NCBI GenBank assembly: GCA_036939975.1
Contig: JALLPB010001145.1
Location: 1 to 11,009, forward strand
Source: Cyclostephanos tholiformis
Lineage: Eukaryota > Bacillariophyta > Thalassiosirophyceae > Thalassiosirales > Thalassiosiraceae
Length of the DNA: 11,009 bases
Direction: 5' to 3'
A program made the translations under genes and the position numbers. Of this stretch, positions 6,920 to 11,009 are shown in pieces. The notes beneath the pieces are model-generated. The model was not told the origin of the DNA and made no database searches. It saw only the letters and a program-made list of their open reading frames with translations. The first letter of the stretch is position 1. Each line of letters opens with the position of its first letter.

Positions 6920-9528
6920 ATGTCGCCCACGTCGCCCGCCAAGCGCCAATCTAAACCCACCTTCTCCGCCAACAGCACCGTCAAGAGGGAAGTAGCCCGT
7001 CTCACAGCTGTGACCGTCGCCATCCTGCTCAACGTCGTCATCGCGTCAACTGCGGCGGCGGCGGCGGTTGCGCGAACACCGCCCCCCCGCGCCGCAGTTG
7101 CCCTCGCACGGACCGGATCCGTCGATAATCGGTACGCCGCTACCGCGCTTCGCCACCGCGGATCATCATCGCGCAATTACCGTTCGTCGTCGCATCATCC
7201 GTCGGGGCTGCGTCGTCTCGCGTCGTCTCCCCCCCCGCCGCGTTCGAGGGCGCTTGGGTCGTCGTCGTCGCGGTACCATTCGCATTTCGCGACCGACGCA
7301 AGATCCTTCCGCATCGGCGATCGTTGTAATCGAGACCGCGTCAAAACGCGGATGACGAGGACGATGACTTCGTCGTCGAGTGAGCGCGACGACGTCGGCG
7401 GAAGCGGCATCGATCAACAAACGCTCGCGAACGTTCTAGCGATGCGCCTCGTTCGGGGGGGGATAACAACATTGCGCGATGGAGTAACGAACGTTCCTCC
7501 TCCTCCTCACCACACCGACGATGACGGCGGTGGCATCAGGGCATGCATCGCCGTGGCGGGGGGGGGATCGCACGCTACGTCGGCGATACTCTCGGTTCCC
7601 GGGGCGTCGTCGGTATTGTTGGAGAGCGTAGTCGTCTATGATCGATTGTCGTTCGCGGAGTATGTCTCGCGAAACGGTGGTGGCGACACGCGGTGGGTGG
7701 GGGGGGGCATTTACTCTCCTCCTGCAAAGTATGGCGTCGATGCCTCGTTTGCCATCTCCGACGATGGCAAGGAGGAGGACGAGGAGGTGAAACGAATGAC
7801 TACTACGAACGACGACGATATCGATGAAGGCGTCGAGGCAAGCGAACTACCCTCGTCTGCATCGTCATCCTCCTCCTTCGCTTCCTTCAGATTCTGCTCT
7901 ATCGAAGCGGCCATACTCCTGTCGCAATCGGCCCTAGGTCGATCGCTGCATCTGTCCCCGAGCGTCAATGACAGAATCCTGCGCTGTATGGGGGTAGGGT
8001 GCACGTCGTCCCTCGTGGGCTCGTCAGGTAGAAGGGGAAGGAGGAGTCGCGCTTACGTTGCCTGCAGCACACCCGTGGATGGCACTTTGGTTTGGGAGCT
8101 AATATTGGCCGATAACAACGACTACGGCGACGAGGATGGAAAAAGGATGGTCATGGAAGAGAATTGGGACGCGAGGCAGAGGAGGTCCCGTATGGAGGAA
8201 GAGCGTGTCGTGTCAAACGCTGTGCTGCTGGCGATGCTGCACTGTCAGCAGCGTCGACGATCGCGAGCAACGTTGAGAGAGCGGATCGTCTATGGCGACG
8301 ATGACGACGACGACATTTCTGGCCTTTGGGGGGAGATTCTCGATCGGGAGGGAGACATAATCACGGAGAGGAAAATGGATCCTCGAGGTGTCGTCTCAGT
8401 CGTAGATTGCGAAGGCACCGATCCTCGGTGGGTGAGAACGGGATGGGTCGTTACCGGCAATTCGGCCGCGTGGGGCGCGTCGAGAATAATCGACGGACAA
8501 GCCAACGTCGTCGCTATCCTTCCCGTCGTCGCTGGGACGGGTCTGAGCCGAGTGATTCGAATGGAAGCCCTCCTATCGGATGATGACATCCCCCTCCCGT
8601 ATGACGTTTTGATTGTCCCGGGTAGTTTCAACCCCCCCCATGTGGGTCACGTTGGTCTGGCCAACGCAGCCGTAACCTCCTTGCGCCGATTGCGTCGAAT
8701 GGAAATGGAGGAGGGGAGCGGCGATGGGTCGTCGGGGGGTCACCGCTTCCATGCACCCTCTTCGTCATCGTCCGCGTCCTCGTCTGTTTCTTCCTCCATC
8801 CTGCGGAGTATGTGGGATGCCGTCGATGGACACACCGACGGACAGTACGACCCCGCCGTCCTCTTCGAGATGAGCGTCACAAACGCCGACAAACCACCGT
8901 TGGACCCGATGGAGGTGCAGCGTAGAGTGGATCTCTTCGCTTCGCCGCCGTTGTTGTCGTCGGAAATGCCCAAGGATTGGGGCGTCATTCTGACGAACGC
9001 TCCCCTGTTCTCGCAGAAGTCGGGTGTACTCGACGGTCTAATCGCGAACTACGATGACGTAACCTGCGGGGATTTTCCCCTTTCTCGCTCAACAAACTTG
9101 AATCGGGCTAGGGGCCGACGTCGACGGAAGATGAGCTTCGTACTCGGTACCGACACCTTGTTGCGGATAATCGACCCCAAATATTATGGTAATAGTATGG
9201 GAGACATGATATCCGCCCTCCTTTGTATGAAAGAGAGGGGGGTGCACTTCATAGTCGGAGGCCGATTGGAGCAGGGAACCAAAAAGAGGTGTGTACTTTC
9301 TATGCATAACTCCTTATTGTCGACATTTCTTTCATCATTTTTAGACTCATGTCGTCCCTGCTCATAAATGTGGCTGTTCTTATAAGCACAAGCATCACTT
9401 TTGTCAATGGAGAAGAACAGGTCATGTCCCTGCCTCAAGATGTTCAAGATATGTTCACGCTGTTGTCGGAGGACGAATTTCGTTTGGATATATCGAGTAC
9501 AGAATTGAGGAAAAAGGTCGGAATATGA
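6920..9528 (+). CDS. CinA-like domain fused to HxGH nucleotidylyltransferase
   Basis: The C-terminal half is a nucleotidylyltransferase of the NMN adenylyltransferase superfamily, which transfers a nucleotidyl group from an NTP. It shows GSFNPPHVGH (568-577, with H574 and H577), LGTDTLLRIIDPKYY from about residue 742, and ISSTELR from residue 839. The N-terminal half resembles the CinA C-terminal (NMN deamidase) fold: VAGGGSHA (212-219), SVPGASSVLLE (225-235), CSIEAA (326-331) and GVGCTSSLV (358-366). The bacterial AESCTGG motif and the lysine of its active site are not evident, so deamidase activity is unsure. Exons are 6920-9288 and 9345-9528, joined by a 56-bp GT-AG intron to give 850 residues; an alternative acceptor at 9391-9392 gives 834. 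Residues 28-51 are hydrophobic (signal or anchor). Asp- and Ser-rich low-complexity inserts swell the protein. The same two-domain order occurs in plant and fungal proteins I recall, generally uncharacterised; a pyridine-nucleotide role is inferred. Confidence 0.82.
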
Positions 9529-9777
9529 TATCAACGCAACGACAAAATGCTTGACGTCAATTATTCTTCGCGTAGCTGTTGCAACATCAAATAATTAATA
9601 TTGTATGTCAACATTCTGTTGTCTACCACAAGAGCAGACTTAGCGATTCGAGACTTATGAGGGCAAATATTCCATGCTTGAAAGATAAAGAGATTTTGCC
9701 GTGGCGAGGTCAAGATATGGAATCGGAAGGACGGGGCGTTTCTGGGCGGACAATAATAAATACGATTCCATTTACTT
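9529..9777. other. Spacer downstream of the nucleotidylyltransferase gene
   Basis: No gene recognised. AT-rich, with AATAAA at about 9755-9760 on the plus strand that could serve the upstream gene. If the minus-strand frame ending at 9778 is real, this is a convergent 3' region. Short open frames here overlap on both strands without domain signal. Confidence 0.4.
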
Positions 9778-10032
9778 TCAGTCTTCATCATCCAGAAACT
9801 TATCCCGTTGCTGCGCACTATTTTCAGGCTCGTCTGGCAACACGGCTAACTTTCCTTCACTCACGGGTTCCATCCTCGCGATCATTTTCACATCCGTCCA
9901 AGTCGTGATATATTTCACGTCATCCAATTCGCCTAGACAATATTCTTCGCCCCTGAGACTTATAGCCCACCTAGCCATGATCCGCCCGTCCCATCCTGCG
10001 AACCCAAATTCCCACAATGGCCACGAGGACTT
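9778..10032 (-). CDS. Possible C-terminal exon of an unrecognised protein
   Basis: An open minus-strand stretch of 84 codons runs from a potential AG acceptor (10034-10033, directly after an in-frame TAG at 10035) to a stop at 9778. The product is rich in Trp, Asp and Glu, with WEFGFAGWDGRIMARWAI near the start, then EEYCLGELDDVKYI, and an acidic tail KFLDDED. This varied, folded-looking composition is unlike the low-complexity shadows nearby, so I list it as a candidate terminal exon. I do not recognise the family. I could not find donor and acceptor sites joining it in frame to the minus-strand stretch at 10188-10598, so it may be a separate or decayed gene. Confidence 0.35.
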   Translation of the reverse strand, partial: KSSWPLWEFGFAGWDGRIMARWAISLRGEEYCLGELDDVKYITTWTDVKMIARMEPVSEGKLAVLPDEPENSAQQRDKFLDDED

Positions 10033-10187
10033 CTATCTTGTTGCGTGAGTGATAACATCCATCATTACCACCCCATGTCCTGCACTGCAACATGGTTGTC
10101 GACATCAAAGAAAATGAGCCTCTCCTTGAGGGTTGCACACTGATCAATATCTATTTATCTCATAATATTAATTATCATTACTACTAT

Positions 10188-10598
10188 TCAGTTTCTTTTG
10201 CCACTACGTCCCCTTGTATTCTTTGCAGGAGAATCAACCCCATTCTCTCTGTTTACCCGCCTTCCTCGCCCAACCGCACTATCATCGTCGTTGCCACCTT
10301 GACTTTCCTCTCTGCCTTCCACCCTGCTCACCTTATTCCTCCTTCTTTTGCTGTTGTTGTTTACCTCATCACCATCTCTATCATCCCGACTTCCATCTTG
10401 CCGCTTTCTCATTTCATTCATCAGATCAACCCTGTTATCAGTGTTTGAATCGGAGTCGTCAATGCCTGATCTCTTCATCCTCTCCATGTCATTGATGCTC
10501 AGTGTGTTGTTTTCCTTGTCCAAAAAATATCCATCCTCTTCATTGTCGTCACTTCCATTGATTGGCTCCACCTCCTCTGTCCCTGCTTCTATTACCAT
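10188..10598 (-). CDS. Possible low-complexity charged protein or 5' exon, unknown
   Basis: An open minus-strand frame starts at an ATG at 10598 and stops at 10188 (136 residues). It is acidic at first (EEVEPINGSDDNEEDG), then alternates Arg/Lys and Asp/Asn, with a basic cluster NNNSKRRRNK that resembles a nuclear localisation signal. The plus strand is a long pyrimidine-rich tract, so the charged composition could merely reflect base skew. A GTAAAC at about residue 115 could be a splice donor, with an AG acceptor at 10141-10140, but the complete gene model does not close. No domain is recognised. The frame is open upstream to 10718, where it overlaps the aminotransferase remnant. Confidence 0.3.
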   Translation of the reverse strand: MVIEAGTEEVEPINGSDDNEEDGYFLDKENNTLSINDMERMKRSGIDDSDSNTDNRVDLMNEMRKRQDGSRDDRDGDEVNNNSKRRRNKVSRVEGREESQGGNDDDSAVGRGRRVNRENGVDSPAKNTRGRSGKRN

Positions 10599-10659
10599 GT
10601 TCTGGGAGGTGTGCGCACCCCCCCCTTCTTTTTTTCGAAAATTTGCTTGCACGGCCAGC

Positions 10660-11009
10660 CCAGAACCTCGCTTCCACGGCCGTACCCTCATGACCATGAC
10701 TGCCACGGCCCAGCCCAAGTATCACAAGGGATTCACGTACGTCCCCCTACAATGACCTTGACGCCCTCCGTGCCCTTGTGGACGAGATCAATGTCACCCC
10801 GCCCGAGCATGCGTTGGTCAGTTGCAAGTGCGGACTCGCTGCGATCATGCTCGAACCACTGCAGGGCAAGGGGGGGATCAAGCCAGGAACGCGGGAGTAC
10901 TTTGCACTGGCTAGGGAGCTTGCCGATGCCAATGGCGCGCTTTTGATATGCGATGAGGTGCAGGTGGGTATGGGTCGGTCCGGGAGTCTATGGGGACACG
11001 AGCAGCTGG
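10660..11009 (+). pseudogene. Acetylornithine-aminotransferase-type gene, 5' truncated and frameshifted, runs off the right edge
   Basis: This is the middle of a class III PLP-dependent aminotransferase; the acetylornithine enzymes of arginine synthesis are the closest match I recognise. Frame 1 reads FHGRT (10672-10686) and ATAQPKYHKGFTYVP up to about 10746, then meets a stop at 10753. The homology continues without a gap in frame 2 from 10748: YNDLDALRALVDE, LEPLQGKGGIKPG, then LLICDEVQVGMGRSG (the aspartate that binds the PLP ring nitrogen) and LWGHEQL at the edge. The shift falls in a run of five C at 10743-10747, where four would keep the frame. About 140 N-terminal residues expected before FHGRT are not found upstream. 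The conserved QGEGG reads QGKGG. Either a decayed partial copy or a homopolymer error combined with a misassembly; the PLP lysine would lie beyond the window. Confidence 0.8.

Noticed and set aside
6626..6949. Open frames on both strands in the spacer (6666-6875 plus, 6626-6949 minus)
   Set aside because: No recognised domain, no splice support, and the minus frame overlaps the start of the next gene.
7166..8988. Arg-, Ser- and Asp-rich alternative frames under the CinA/nucleotidylyltransferase gene
   Set aside because: They arise from GTC/GAC-rich codon runs read in other frames.
10092..10495. Plus-strand Ser/Pro/Leu-rich open frames at 10092-10448 and 10214-10495
   Set aside because: They follow a pyrimidine-rich tract and lack any N-terminal aminotransferase motif that would make them the missing 5' exon.
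1..11009. tRNA, rRNA and CRISPR arrays, and terminal repeats for the RT element
   Set aside because: None was seen by eye on either strand; no cloverleaf, no regularly spaced repeats, no paired long terminal repeats in the window.

Overview
The window looks like nuclear DNA of a photosynthetic stramenopile, most probably a diatom. Three things point there. The sulfur gene carries an N-terminal signal peptide ending in an SAFAP motif, the diatom type of plastid-targeting signal. The genes are intron-poor, with short GT-AG introns (56 to 146 bp). The left end holds a degenerate reverse transcriptase of a type I associate with repeat-rich diatom genomes. These calls come from reading motifs and splice sites by eye; no database search was run.

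Layout from left to right. (1) About 62-2100 (+) is the wreck of a retrotransposon reverse transcriptase with five in-frame stops and several frameshifts; its 3' part is a diverged tandem duplication of about 280 bp. (2) 2353-4028 (-) is an intact four-exon gene for a plastid adenylylsulfate (APS) reductase with a C-terminal thioredoxin-like domain. It has lost the cysteines that bind the iron-sulfur cluster, so it is of the APR-B kind. (3) 4217-6540 (+) is an intact three-exon gene for an M1-family zinc aminopeptidase of the leukotriene A4 hydrolase type. It has an unusual C-terminal membrane anchor, and its first intron holds a run of 33 cytosines. It is divergent from gene 2 across a shared 188-bp promoter. 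(4) 6920-9528 (+) is a two-exon gene for a large protein joining a CinA-like domain to an HxGH/ISSTxxR nucleotidylyltransferase domain. (5) About 9778-10598 (-) holds two open stretches that may belong to an unrecognised gene on the minus strand. (6) About 10660 to the right edge (+) is the middle of an acetylornithine-aminotransferase-type gene. Its 5' third is missing and a single extra C breaks its frame.

The genes do not form a pathway. The APS reductase serves plastid sulfate assimilation, the peptidase is probably a membrane-anchored aminopeptidase, and the CinA/nucleotidylyltransferase protein is probably linked to pyridine nucleotide metabolism. I found no multi-gene system of a new type, and no RNA gene or CRISPR array. 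The more unusual points are the missing Fe-S ligands, the tail anchor and active-site changes on the M1 peptidase, the RT duplication, and the broken aminotransferase.
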